From QZKY01 sp942492925 (lineage in GTDB: Bacteria; Pseudomonadota; Gammaproteobacteria; Burkholderiales; Burkholderiaceae_D): a stretch of 64,000 nucleotides of DNA. The translations under genes and the position numbers were made by a program. Position 1 is the first letter of the stretch, and each line of letters opens with the position of its first letter. This document shows, one piece after another, positions 33,577 to 41,998 of this stretch. The notes beneath the pieces were generated by a model. That model was not told the DNA's origin. It did not search any database and was given only the letters and a program-made list of their open reading frames with translations. The stretch is from NCBI GenBank assembly GCA_942492925.1, contig OW818641.1, positions 1,860,001 through 1,924,000 of the forward strand, read 5' to 3'.

Positions 33577-35112
33577 ATGAATTCCTTGCGCCAGTGGCTA
33601 AAGAAGCGTTGGGTCTGGGGGGTGATCGGTGCGGCGATCATTCTTGCGATCATTGGCGTCGCCTTCAATCTGAATGGCGGTGCGACCCCGCAATATAAAA
33701 CTGCCAAGGTCGAAAAGGGCACCATCGTCGCCAGTGTGGCTGCTTCCGGCACCTTGAGTCCGGTCGTCTCGGTTCAGGTCGGCTCGCAAATCTCCGGTCA
33801 AATCAAGGAACTCTTTGCCGACTTCAATACGGAAGTGAAGCAAGGACAGTTGATTGCGCAAATTGATCCCGACACGTACGAACAGAAAGTTCGGCAAGCG
33901 CAAGCAGATATGGATTCTGCCCATGCACAAATCGCCATGCAACGCGCCGAAGCATCGCGCAACGCACTGAACGCCCTCAATGCCAAGCGCGATTATGAGC
34001 GCAACCAGCAACTCTTTGAAAAAGGTTTCATTTCGGCTGGCGCGCGCGACACTTACTACACCACCTATAGCGCACTGGTCGAACAGGCGAAAAGCGCCAA
34101 AGCGCAAGTCGCTGTCGCCGAAGCGAGCCTCAAACAAAAACAGGCCGTACTGGCGCAAGCCAAAGTTGATCTCCAACGCACCGCCATCCGCGCCCCCGTC
34201 GATGGCATTGTGATCAAGCGTAGCGTCGACAAGGGCCAAACCGTCGCCGCCAGCCTGCAAGCGCCCGAACTGTTCATCATTGCGGAGAATCTGACGGACA
34301 TGCAGGTCGACACCTCAGTCGATGAATCGGAAATCGGCCGTATCCGCGACGGGCAAAAAGCCACGTTCACCGTCGATGCTTTCCCGGGCCGCACCTTTGA
34401 AGGCGCGGTGAAGCGCATCCGAAAATCCGCGCAAACCGTTTCCAACGTCGTCACCTACATGGTGGAACTCGCGACCGCCAACCCCGATCAACTGCTGCTG
34501 CCGGGCATGACCGCCAATGTGCGTATCGTGACGGACACACGCGACAATGTCCTGCGCGTGCCCAATGCTGCCCTGCGTTTCCGGGCCCCCGGTACTTCCG
34601 GAAAATCCGCAGAGGCGTCTCCAGTGACGAGCAAGAGCAACCTGGCCGAACAAATGAAGGCGCAGCGGGAACGACTGGAAAAGGAACTCGCGCTCAGCCC
34701 GGAACAAAAAACCAAGCTGGAGGCCCTCTACAGCGCCATGAGTGACAAAATTGCTGCGGCGCGCAATGGGAAAGAAGCGGATCGCAAAAAACAAAGTGAG
34801 CGCGCACGAGCCGAGCTGCGCGAACAAATCGCGATGCTCCTCACGCCGGAACAAAAACAAAAGTACGATGCCATTCATGCCGAATCTACGAGTCGACGCG
34901 CGACCGCTGGCACAACCTCCGGACGCATTTATCTGTTGGGATCGGGCGGAAAACCGCAAGAAATGACTGTTCGCGTCGGCCTGACCGATGGCACGATGAC
35001 AGAAGTGATCGCATCCGAACTGAAAGAGGGCATGGAAGTGATCGTTGGCACGTCCATGAACGCTGGCTCGGACAAATCCTCCGCACAACCTCGCGTCCCG
35101 CGGATGTTTTAG
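33577..35112 (+). CDS. macA: MacA-like periplasmic adaptor with Spy-like LTxxQ insert
   Basis: 511 residues from the ATG at 33577. The longer frame to 33457 covers promoter DNA. One N-terminal membrane anchor (WVWGVIGAAIILAIIGVAF) is followed by the barrel-sandwich, a long alpha-hairpin (residues about 95-200) and the beta-barrel, as in MacA. After the membrane-proximal start (VPNAALRF) comes an insert of about 100 residues rich in charge, with ALSPEQKTKLEALY and MLLTPEQKQKYDAI, which resemble the LTxxQ repeats of Spy/CpxP. The membrane-proximal domain then resumes (GRIYLLGSGG to GMEVIVGTSM). It would link the inner-membrane MacB-like ATPase to a TolC channel. Confidence 0.87.
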   Translation: MNSLRQWLKKRWVWGVIGAAIILAIIGVAFNLNGGATPQYKTAKVEKGTIVASVAASGTLSPVVSVQVGSQISGQIKELFADFNTEVKQGQLIAQIDPDTYEQKVRQAQADMDSAHAQIAMQRAEASRNALNALNAKRDYERNQQLFEKGFISAGARDTYYTTYSALVEQAKSAKAQVAVAEASLKQKQAVLAQAKVDLQRTAIRAPVDGIVIKRSVDKGQTVAASLQAPELFIIAENLTDMQVDTSVDESEIGRIRDGQKATFTVDAFPGRTFEGAVKRIRKSAQTVSNVVTYMVELATANPDQLLLPGMTANVRIVTDTRDNVLRVPNAALRFRAPGTSGKSAEASPVTSKSNLAEQMKAQRERLEKELALSPEQKTKLEALYSAMSDKIAAARNGKEADRKKQSERARAELREQIAMLLTPEQKQKYDAIHAESTSRRATAGTTSGRIYLLGSGGKPQEMTVRVGLTDGTMTEVIASELKEGMEVIVGTSMNAGSDKSSAQPRVPRMF

Positions 35113-35131
35113 TGCGTAACAGGCGCAAACC

Positions 35132-35872
35132 ATGACCGCGCTGATCGAAACCCGAAGCATCGTCAAGGAATACGTGATGGGCGAGCATCACGTCTTTGCG
35201 CTGCGCAATGTTTCCATCCGCATTGATGAAGGCGAGTTCGTCGCTATCATGGGCGCCTCCGGCTCGGGGAAATCGACCTTCATGAATTTGCTGGGCTGCC
35301 TGGATTTGCCCACTTCCGGCGATTATTTTCTTGCAGGCGAAGAAGTCTCCCATCTCGACAACGATGCGCTGGCCGCGATCCGTAACAAGCGCATCGGTTT
35401 CGTCTTCCAGCAATTCAATCTGCTGCCCCGCACGTCGGCGCGTGAAAACGTGGAACTCCCGCTGCTCTATGCGAATGTCTCGCCAACCGAACGCAAGGAG
35501 CGTGCGCTGCTACGTCTGACGCAAGTGGGGCTGGGCGAACGGACGCAACACACACCAGCCGAACTTTCCGGCGGTCAGCAACAACGCGTGGCCATCGCGC
35601 GCGGCCTCGTCAACAATCCCTCGCTCATCCTCGCCGACGAGCCGACGGGTGCCCTCGATTCGCGCACCAGCGTGGAGATCATGGCGCTGCTGCAAAAGCT
35701 CAGCCATCAAGGCATGACCATCGTGATCGTGACACACGAGCGCGAGATCGCGGAATTCGCTTCGCGCATCATCACCTTTCGAGATGGCCAGGTCATCAGT
35801 GATGTCGCCAATGAACCGAAAAACGCGGAAGCCGCACTGGTCGAGATGCCGCCACCGGGAGGCGCGCCATGA
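35132..35872 (+). CDS. ABC transporter ATP-binding protein, MacB-type
   Basis: 246 residues. Walker A GASGSGKST is near residue 42, the Q-loop FVFQQFNLLPR follows, the signature LSGGQQQRVAIARGL is near residue 146 and Walker B LILADEPTGALD near residue 167. It belongs to the LolD/MacB ATPase group that drives mechanotransmission transporters. It is separated from macA by 19 bases and overlaps the permease gene by four bases. In E. coli MacB the ATPase and permease are fused; here they are two proteins. Confidence 0.92.
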   Translation: MTALIETRSIVKEYVMGEHHVFALRNVSIRIDEGEFVAIMGASGSGKSTFMNLLGCLDLPTSGDYFLAGEEVSHLDNDALAAIRNKRIGFVFQQFNLLPRTSARENVELPLLYANVSPTERKERALLRLTQVGLGERTQHTPAELSGGQQQRVAIARGLVNNPSLILADEPTGALDSRTSVEIMALLQKLSHQGMTIVIVTHEREIAEFASRIITFRDGQVISDVANEPKNAEAALVEMPPPGGAP

Positions 35873-37101
35873 ATCTGATGGCCACGCTGCGCATCGCGCT
35901 CAACGCACTGCGATTAAACAAGATGCGCTCGTCCCTGACGATGCTAGGCATCATCATTGGTGTGGCTGCTGTTATCGTGATGATCGCCGTCGGCGGCGGT
36001 GCGCAAGCGCGCATCCAGAACCAGATCAAAAGCCTGGGCTCCAATCTGATGATTCTCTTGCCTGGCTCCACCACAGCGTCGGGTGTGCGACTCGGTTCGG
36101 GCGCCAGTCAGAACCTGACCGAAGACGATGCCATCGCCATTGCGAAAGAAGTGTCGGAAGTGCAGTACGCGGCGCCCACCAATCGCGGCGGCGCACAAAT
36201 CATCGCTGGCAACAACAACTGGTCCACGCAAATTCAAGGCGTCACGCCGGATTTTTTCGATGTGCGCGAATGGACACTGGCTTCGGGGCGCATGTTCGAA
36301 CAAGCCGAAGTGGCGGGCTCGGCTAAAGTCGTGATTCTGGGACAAACAGTGGCTTCGCAACTGTTTGGCGATGCCGATCCGCTCGATCAAACCATTCGGA
36401 TCAAGAATGTGCCGTTTACCGTCATCGGCCTGGCTGGGCGAAAAGGACAAAACATGATGGGACAGGATCAGGATGACATCGTGATGATCCCGATCTCGAC
36501 CCATCGCAATCGTCTGTTTGGCACAACCCAAGGCAAGCTGCGCCGCGTCGGCGTGGTGCTGGTAAAGGTCTATGAAGGTGCCAGCATGAAAGACGCCGAA
36601 GAAAAAATCCGCGAGCTGATGCGGCAACGACAGCGTACCCAACCGGGACAGGAAGATGCGTTCACCGTTCGCAATCTGACCGAAATTCTGCAAGCGCAGG
36701 AAGAGTCATCACGCATCATGGCCTTGTTGCTTGCCGCCGTTGCTTCTGTTTCTCTGGTTGTCGGCGGCATCGGCATCATGAACATCATGCTGGTCTCAGT
36801 GACCGAACGCACGCGCGAAATCGGCTTGCGCATGGCCGTGGGCGCGCGAAGCCGCGACATTCTCAATCAATTTCTCGTTGAAGCCGTCACGCTCTCGCTG
36901 ATTGGCGGTTTTGTCGGCATCGTCGTCGGCGTGTCCGGGTCGTTCATCATCGGCAAGTTCGCCGGGTGGGCGACGCTGTTGTCGGCCAAAGCCATTGTGC
37001 TGGCTGTCGGCTTCTCTGCCGGGATTGGCATCTTTTTTGGCTTTTACCCGGCGCACAAGGCTTCGAAACTGTTACCCATCGAAGCGCTGCGTTACGAGTA
37101 A
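35869..37101 (+). CDS. ABC transporter permease, MacB-type
   Basis: 410 residues. One N-terminal membrane helix (SLTMLGIIIGVAAVIVMIAVG) precedes a large periplasmic domain, and three C-terminal helices follow, with the FtsX-like signature GGIGIMNIMLVSVTERTREIGLR. This is the split permease half of a MacB-like exporter that, with the MacA-like adaptor and TolC, expels macrolides, peptides or lipid-like molecules from the periplasm. It is the last gene of the operon; the start overlaps the ATPase stop. Confidence 0.92.
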   Translation: MNLMATLRIALNALRLNKMRSSLTMLGIIIGVAAVIVMIAVGGGAQARIQNQIKSLGSNLMILLPGSTTASGVRLGSGASQNLTEDDAIAIAKEVSEVQYAAPTNRGGAQIIAGNNNWSTQIQGVTPDFFDVREWTLASGRMFEQAEVAGSAKVVILGQTVASQLFGDADPLDQTIRIKNVPFTVIGLAGRKGQNMMGQDQDDIVMIPISTHRNRLFGTTQGKLRRVGVVLVKVYEGASMKDAEEKIRELMRQRQRTQPGQEDAFTVRNLTEILQAQEESSRIMALLLAAVASVSLVVGGIGIMNIMLVSVTERTREIGLRMAVGARSRDILNQFLVEAVTLSLIGGFVGIVVGVSGSFIIGKFAGWATLLSAKAIVLAVGFSAGIGIFFGFYPAHKASKLLPIEALRYE

Positions 37102-37239
37102 ATACCCATCAAATGCGCCACCGGCTCATCGAAAACGAATATCCTCCTTTTCGCACTGACAGTTAAAGGGGGTGAAGAACGCAAAACCACATCGCGAAGC
37201 GCTACAATAGCGACTTTTACGCTAACCGCCGATCAAAAC

Positions 37240-38073
37240 ATGGATCTCGCCCTCGCCATCAAGGCGTTCATCATGGGCCTCGTTGAGGGCTTCACAGAAT
37301 TTCTGCCCATCTCTTCCACAGGTCATCTGATCCTGGCAGGCAGCCTGATGGAATTCAACGGCGAAAAAGAAAAGGTCTTCAACATCGCGATTCAATCTGG
37401 CGCCATGCTGTCGGTGGTGTGGGAATACCGCACAAAAATTAGTGCCGTGCTGCGCGGCCTGTCCAACGATGCGGGGGCACGAAAATTTGTCACGAACCTA
37501 ATCGTTGCATTTATTCCGGCAGGCCTTCTCGCTTTTCTATTTGGCCACATGATCAAGGCCATGCTGTTCTCCCCGATCCCCGTCGCACTGGCTTTCATCA
37601 TCGGCGGCATCGTGATTCTGTTGATTGAACGACGCCATAACCACAGCCCCATCACTTACCGGATTAATTCTGTCGATGAGATGACGACACTTGATGCCTT
37701 CAAGGTTGGCTGCGCACAGGCGTTTGCGCTCATTCCCGGCACCAGCCGCTCGGGCGCCACCATTATCGGCGGGTTGCTCTTCGGCTTGTCTCGCAAGGCG
37801 GCCACCGAGTTTTCTTTCTTTCTCGCGATTCCCACACTTTTTATCGCAGGCGCTTATTCGCTTTTCAAGGAACGCGCCCTGCTTTCCGCGGCCGACCTCC
37901 CGATGTTTGGCGTCGGCGGCATTGCCGCATTCATCTCCGCCTTCCTGTGCGTGCGCTGGCTACTGCGCTACATCAGCACCCACGGTTTTACGGCATTTGC
38001 GTGGTACCGAATCGCCTTCGGGATTTTTGTGATTGTCAGCGCGTGGCAGGGTTGGGTAGTGTGGGCGGATTGA
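37240..38073 (+). CDS. uppP: Undecaprenyl-diphosphatase
   Basis: 277 residues and polytopic. The conserved segments are VEGFTEFLPISSTGHLIL (residues 16-33) and IPGTSRSGATIIGGL (near residue 163), which form the BacA/UppP active site. It regenerates undecaprenyl phosphate, the lipid carrier for peptidoglycan and surface polysaccharides. It is monocistronic, 138 bases after the efflux operon and convergent with the dinG-like gene. Confidence 0.95.
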   Translation: MDLALAIKAFIMGLVEGFTEFLPISSTGHLILAGSLMEFNGEKEKVFNIAIQSGAMLSVVWEYRTKISAVLRGLSNDAGARKFVTNLIVAFIPAGLLAFLFGHMIKAMLFSPIPVALAFIIGGIVILLIERRHNHSPITYRINSVDEMTTLDAFKVGCAQAFALIPGTSRSGATIIGGLLFGLSRKAATEFSFFLAIPTLFIAGAYSLFKERALLSAADLPMFGVGGIAAFISAFLCVRWLLRYISTHGFTAFAWYRIAFGIFVIVSAWQGWVVWAD

Positions 38074-38119
38074 TGCTGAGAAGTGGTGAGTAGAGAGTAG
38101 TAAATTCACTCACCGCTCG

Positions 38120-40126
38120 CTACGCCTCATCCTTCGACAAAAAATCTACCACCTCCGACAACTCTCGCGTACGCTTGAAGGGCGGCAAGCTTTGCCAGAT
38201 GCGGCGGCCATACTGTTTACTGATCAAACGCGGATCGCAAATCATCAAGACGCCACGGTCAGCTTCATCACGAATCAGTCGACCAGAACCTTGCTTCAGA
38301 TTGATGATGGCTTCAGGTAATTGGTAATCCATAAACCCGTTCAATCCGTTTTTTTCCATCGCGGCGATACGCGCGGCTAGCACCGGATCGTCCGGCGGCG
38401 CAAAGGGCAAACGGTCGATGATTACCACTGACAAGGCATCCCCGCGCACATCCACGCCTTCCCAGAAGCTCTGACTTCCAACGAGCACCGCATTACCCGC
38501 CTCACGAAACCGATCCAGCAATTCCGTCCGTCCGCCTTCGCCTTGCACCATCAAAGGGAAAGTCCAGTTGCGTTCTTTGAATGCGTCGCGCAAGCGTTCG
38601 CCAACACGATTCACCGCGCGCAAGGTCGTGCACAGCATGAACACGCCGCCGCCTGCTGCGCCGATCACCGGCAAGGCCGCCGCAATCACGGCATCGGTGT
38701 AATCGGGTGCATTCGGATCGGGCAGCCCCGTCGGCACATACAGCAGCGATTGTTGCTGGTAATCAAACGGACTGGGCCAGGTACGCGCCGGTTCATTGCT
38801 TAATCCCATCTGGGAAGCAAAGTAATCAAAGCTGTTTTTGACGGCTAGCGTCGCCGAAGTAAATATCCAGGCGCGTGGCGTGCCTTCGCGCTGCTTGGTA
38901 AAAATCGGCGCAATCGACAAAGGCGTTTGATGCAAATTCAGCGACATGGAAAACGCTTCGACCCAGAGCACGTTCTCGACGTCGACGTCATCCCCTTTCG
39001 CTTTGACACTCCACCGATCCAGCATATCGAGCAACGCAATCGCGCGCGCACGACATTGTGCAATCATTTCCGCACGCTCTGCTTGCGACTCCAGCGTCGC
39101 AATAAACGGTTTGAATTCACTGCGCAATTTTTCCAGCGCGGGGAAAAATGCGCTGGATGGCGCAATCTGCGTCACGGCCAGACGCGCGAAATCTTGCGGG
39201 AAAGTCAGGCGCAAATCGCGTGCCGCCTTTTCGACTGGCGCAATCGTTTCTGCCCATTTTGCGCCGTCGCGCGCATGGGCAAGCCCTTCTGTCAGGACAT
39301 CCCGGCACAGTTCGATCACTTGCGCCGTCGATATTGATTCACCGAAAAACAGCGACGCTGTATCCGGCAACTGGTGCGCCTCGTCGAAGATCACGGTATT
39401 GGCCGTCGGCAGCAATTCAGCAACCCCGCTGTCTTTCAGTGCCACATCCGCAAAAAAAAGGTGGTGATTGACCACGACCACATCGGCCTGTTGCGCATCG
39501 CGCCGCGCCTTCATGACGAAGCAATCCTGATAATGCTGGCATTCCGACCCCAGACACGTGTCGCGGGTCGATGTCACCAGATTCCACAGCAGGGCATTTT
39601 CTGGCACGGAAGACAGTTCAGCCTTGTCGCCGGTTTGCGTCGTCTTCGCAAAACGCGAAATGGATCGCAAGTAACCGACATCTTCTCGCGACGTCAGGCG
39701 GTTGTTGTGAATCGTGCGGCCCAAATGAAAATGGCACAGGTAGTTACTGCGGCCTTTCAGCAAGGCCACGGTCACCGGCGCATTCAAGGCCTGACGCACT
39801 GTCGGAATGTCCCGCTGAAACAATTGATCCTGCAAATTCTTGGTGCCGGTGGAGAGAATGACTTTACCGCCCCACAGCAGCGACGGCACCAAGTAGGCGA
39901 ATGTCTTGCCCGTGCCGGTACCCGCTTCCGCGATCAGCACTTCCGCTTTTTCGATTGCTTGCGCAACAGCCTTGGCCATGTCGACTTGCGAGTCCCGCAA
40001 CCGAAAATTCTGGATGGCGCTGGCAAGCGGTCCCTGCGCAGCGAAAAGCGCTTCAATGTGGGTTTCGTGCGTACCGGACGAGGAGGGTAAAGAATCGTTA
40101 GTCAAGTGGAAATTCGCTTGCGTCAT
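38120..40126 (-). CDS. DinG/YoaA-family ATP-dependent DNA helicase
   Basis: 668 residues, an XPD-like superfamily 2 helicase. Walker A is in EAGTGTGKTFAYL (near residue 67) and the DEAH box in VIFDEAHQLPD (near residue 248). Four Cys suited to an iron-sulfur cluster lie between them (NYLCHF, DTCLGSEC and QDCFV). C-terminal motifs include FWEGVDVRGD and LKQGSGRLIRD. Such enzymes unwind forked and damaged DNA. YoaA is the closer type, since it and DinG share this layout; the exact subfamily is not settled. It is divergent from the PP2C gene. Confidence 0.88.
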   Translation of the reverse strand: MTQANFHLTNDSLPSSSGTHETHIEALFAAQGPLASAIQNFRLRDSQVDMAKAVAQAIEKAEVLIAEAGTGTGKTFAYLVPSLLWGGKVILSTGTKNLQDQLFQRDIPTVRQALNAPVTVALLKGRSNYLCHFHLGRTIHNNRLTSREDVGYLRSISRFAKTTQTGDKAELSSVPENALLWNLVTSTRDTCLGSECQHYQDCFVMKARRDAQQADVVVVNHHLFFADVALKDSGVAELLPTANTVIFDEAHQLPDTASLFFGESISTAQVIELCRDVLTEGLAHARDGAKWAETIAPVEKAARDLRLTFPQDFARLAVTQIAPSSAFFPALEKLRSEFKPFIATLESQAERAEMIAQCRARAIALLDMLDRWSVKAKGDDVDVENVLWVEAFSMSLNLHQTPLSIAPIFTKQREGTPRAWIFTSATLAVKNSFDYFASQMGLSNEPARTWPSPFDYQQQSLLYVPTGLPDPNAPDYTDAVIAAALPVIGAAGGGVFMLCTTLRAVNRVGERLRDAFKERNWTFPLMVQGEGGRTELLDRFREAGNAVLVGSQSFWEGVDVRGDALSVVIIDRLPFAPPDDPVLAARIAAMEKNGLNGFMDYQLPEAIINLKQGSGRLIRDEADRGVLMICDPRLISKQYGRRIWQSLPPFKRTRELSEVVDFLSKDEA

Positions 40127-40268
40127 CAGGTGGTCAAAGCGCTGACCAAAAGCGGCATGTTACACCAAGCCTGTTCTTCTCCATACAGCGTTATGCCGAT
40201 GACTAACGGGTCATGGGTTTTTTGATATCATGCTTCATTCCGCAGGCATTTAACCCGCTTTAGGGCGC

Positions 40269-41138
40269 ATGAAAAACCAATACATTATTGAAGCCGGCAC
40301 TGGGCAGCATATCGGGGACCGCAAGGAACAGCAAGACCGCGTCCTCATCCTGTCTGCGCCGCGCGCCCCCGGGTACGTGCTGGCCCTCGTGGCGGACGGC
40401 ATGGGCGGGAGCAAAGGCGGTGCCATGGCTGCCGACCAGGTCATCCACACGGCCCAACTGCTGATGGCGGAATTTTCGCCGCTGACCCACACAGTGGAAT
40501 CCCTGCTGAAATCCATTGCCAAAGAAGCGCATACCGTCATTAACCTGATCGGCTTCGCCGCCAACAATCGACCGCATACAACTTTTGTCGCGCTGATGCT
40601 CACCCCGGAAAGAAAAGCCATCTGGGCGCATGCAGGCGATTCACGACTGTATCGCCTGCATGGCGTCAACATGAAGGAACACACAATTGATCACTCTCAT
40701 GTTGAAACGCTGGTTCAAAAAGGCGAACTCACGCGAGAAAAAGCCAAGACGCACCGTCTGGCGAATCTCTTGGTCAATGGGCTGGGAGGCAACATCGAAC
40801 CGTATGTCACCATCGGTCGATACGAAGATTTGAAGCCGGAAGATGCCTTCCTGTTGTGCTCGGATGGCGTATGGGCGCATTTCAATGACATGGAATTTGC
40901 CCCACTCATCATGGTCAAAACACCGCGCGAAGCATCGGAAGAATTGATCAAGAAAGCCCGTCAGCGCGCCGAAGGACACGGCGATAACTGCTCGCTCATT
41001 ATCATCAAGCTGGTCTCGCCGGAGCCCAAACAAGCTGTCGAGAAAAAACCGGCCACACGCTCCAGAACGTCAGCCACGCGAATGCGCGCCGAAAGAATGG
41101 GCAATACCACGCGTCGCCGCAAGCAAAGTTACCGTTAA
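40269..41138 (+). CDS. PP2C-family serine/threonine phosphatase
   Basis: 289 residues. All metal-binding PP2C motifs are present: GDRKEQQDR near residue 16, VADGMGGSKGG near residue 42, AHAGDSRLYRL near residue 120, LLCSDGVW near residue 197 and DNCSLI near residue 240. The C-terminus is a short Arg-rich tail (about 30 residues). It would dephosphorylate Ser/Thr-phosphorylated proteins, but no Hanks-type kinase is encoded in the window. It ends five bases from the convergent end of the next gene. Confidence 0.9.
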   Translation: MKNQYIIEAGTGQHIGDRKEQQDRVLILSAPRAPGYVLALVADGMGGSKGGAMAADQVIHTAQLLMAEFSPLTHTVESLLKSIAKEAHTVINLIGFAANNRPHTTFVALMLTPERKAIWAHAGDSRLYRLHGVNMKEHTIDHSHVETLVQKGELTREKAKTHRLANLLVNGLGGNIEPYVTIGRYEDLKPEDAFLLCSDGVWAHFNDMEFAPLIMVKTPREASEELIKKARQRAEGHGDNCSLIIIKLVSPEPKQAVEKKPATRSRTSATRMRAERMGNTTRRRKQSYR

Positions 41139-41143
41139 CCGCC

Positions 41144-41947
41144 TCATTTTGCCGCTGGCGCGGTGTGCGTTGATGCGGGCGTCGATGCGGGCGTCGATGC
41201 GGGTGGTACCACCGAAACGGCAGAAGACGAAGCCGCCGGTGTCGTCACCGAGGCCGACGGCTTGGGGGCTTGTCTGGCACGCTTGGCGGCTTCAGCCGCC
41301 TTCTTCTGCCTGCGTCGCTCGGTTCGCGCCCTTTTTTCAATCACTTTTTCTTGCGCAACTTCCCGATCGCGCGTCTTTTTGGCGAATGCCGCTTCACTCT
41401 CGACACGCTTTTCTTCCGGTGTTTTTCCGGATGCTCCACCTTCGGCTTTCAGACGATTCTTTTCCAGTGCTTCATCGCGCTTGACAACCGCCTCATGTCG
41501 TTTGAAACGCTCGGCTTCGACCTGGATGGGCCGGATTTCATTAAGCCCTATCCGACGACGATCCTTGGCACTTGCAACGCATCGATTCGCAAAAAATGTC
41601 TTGTAACAGGCTTTTTCTTCTTGCTTGAAAAGAGCCTCAATTTGCTTCCGGCTGCTTTTCACATCCGCCAAGGCTTGAGTGGCCAATTCAAGCGACGTAA
41701 TACTTTGAATCGGATAACGCGCCTTCAAGGCCGAAGGGGTCAGGTTGGGATCCGGCTCAAAGGGCACTTTCGGCGCTGAGGCAACCACTGACGCAGGTGA
41801 AAGAGCCGCCGACCGTTTTCCCGCCTCCAGCGGAACTGCCGGTCCAGCCACAGGTTCAGCGATTTGCCCCCATGCCGGCCCCGTCAACAACACCCCTGCC
41901 AACAGCACACCGCCGCTTGCCTGCTTCAAAAAATGTGAAAACATCAT
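41144..41947 (-). CDS. Uncharacterised exported Ala/Lys-rich protein
   Basis: 267 residues that I do not recognise. A signal peptide is likely (GGVLLAGVLLTGPAWGQ), so it is probably periplasmic. The middle (about residues 75-230) is rich in Arg, Lys, Glu and Ala and likely helical, perhaps coiled coil. Two Cys (EKACYKTFFANRCVASAKDRR, split at NRC) precede a region resembling proteobacterial proteins annotated only as hypothetical. The C-terminus is a low-complexity Pro/Ala/Ser/Thr tail with a 12-base tandem repeat. It starts upstream of nothing else on this strand except lpdA 50 bases away, so it could be distal to the sucAB-lpdA unit. Confidence 0.6.
   Translation of the reverse strand: MMFSHFLKQASGGVLLAGVLLTGPAWGQIAEPVAGPAVPLEAGKRSAALSPASVVASAPKVPFEPDPNLTPSALKARYPIQSITSLELATQALADVKSSRKQIEALFKQEEKACYKTFFANRCVASAKDRRRIGLNEIRPIQVEAERFKRHEAVVKRDEALEKNRLKAEGGASGKTPEEKRVESEAAFAKKTRDREVAQEKVIEKRARTERRRQKKAAEAAKRARQAPKPSASVTTPAASSSAVSVVPPASTPASTPASTHTAPAAK
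41169..41204. repeat. 12-base tandem repeat, three units
   Basis: Three units of GTYGATGCGGGY in the 3' part of the exported protein gene, encoding an STPA repeat on the minus strand. The length is a multiple of three, so copy number can vary without a frameshift. Confidence 0.75.
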
Positions 41948-41998
41948 GTCAACAACCCTGTTCCTTGTTCATTCTCGCTTGCCCAAAAAGCAAGCGCC

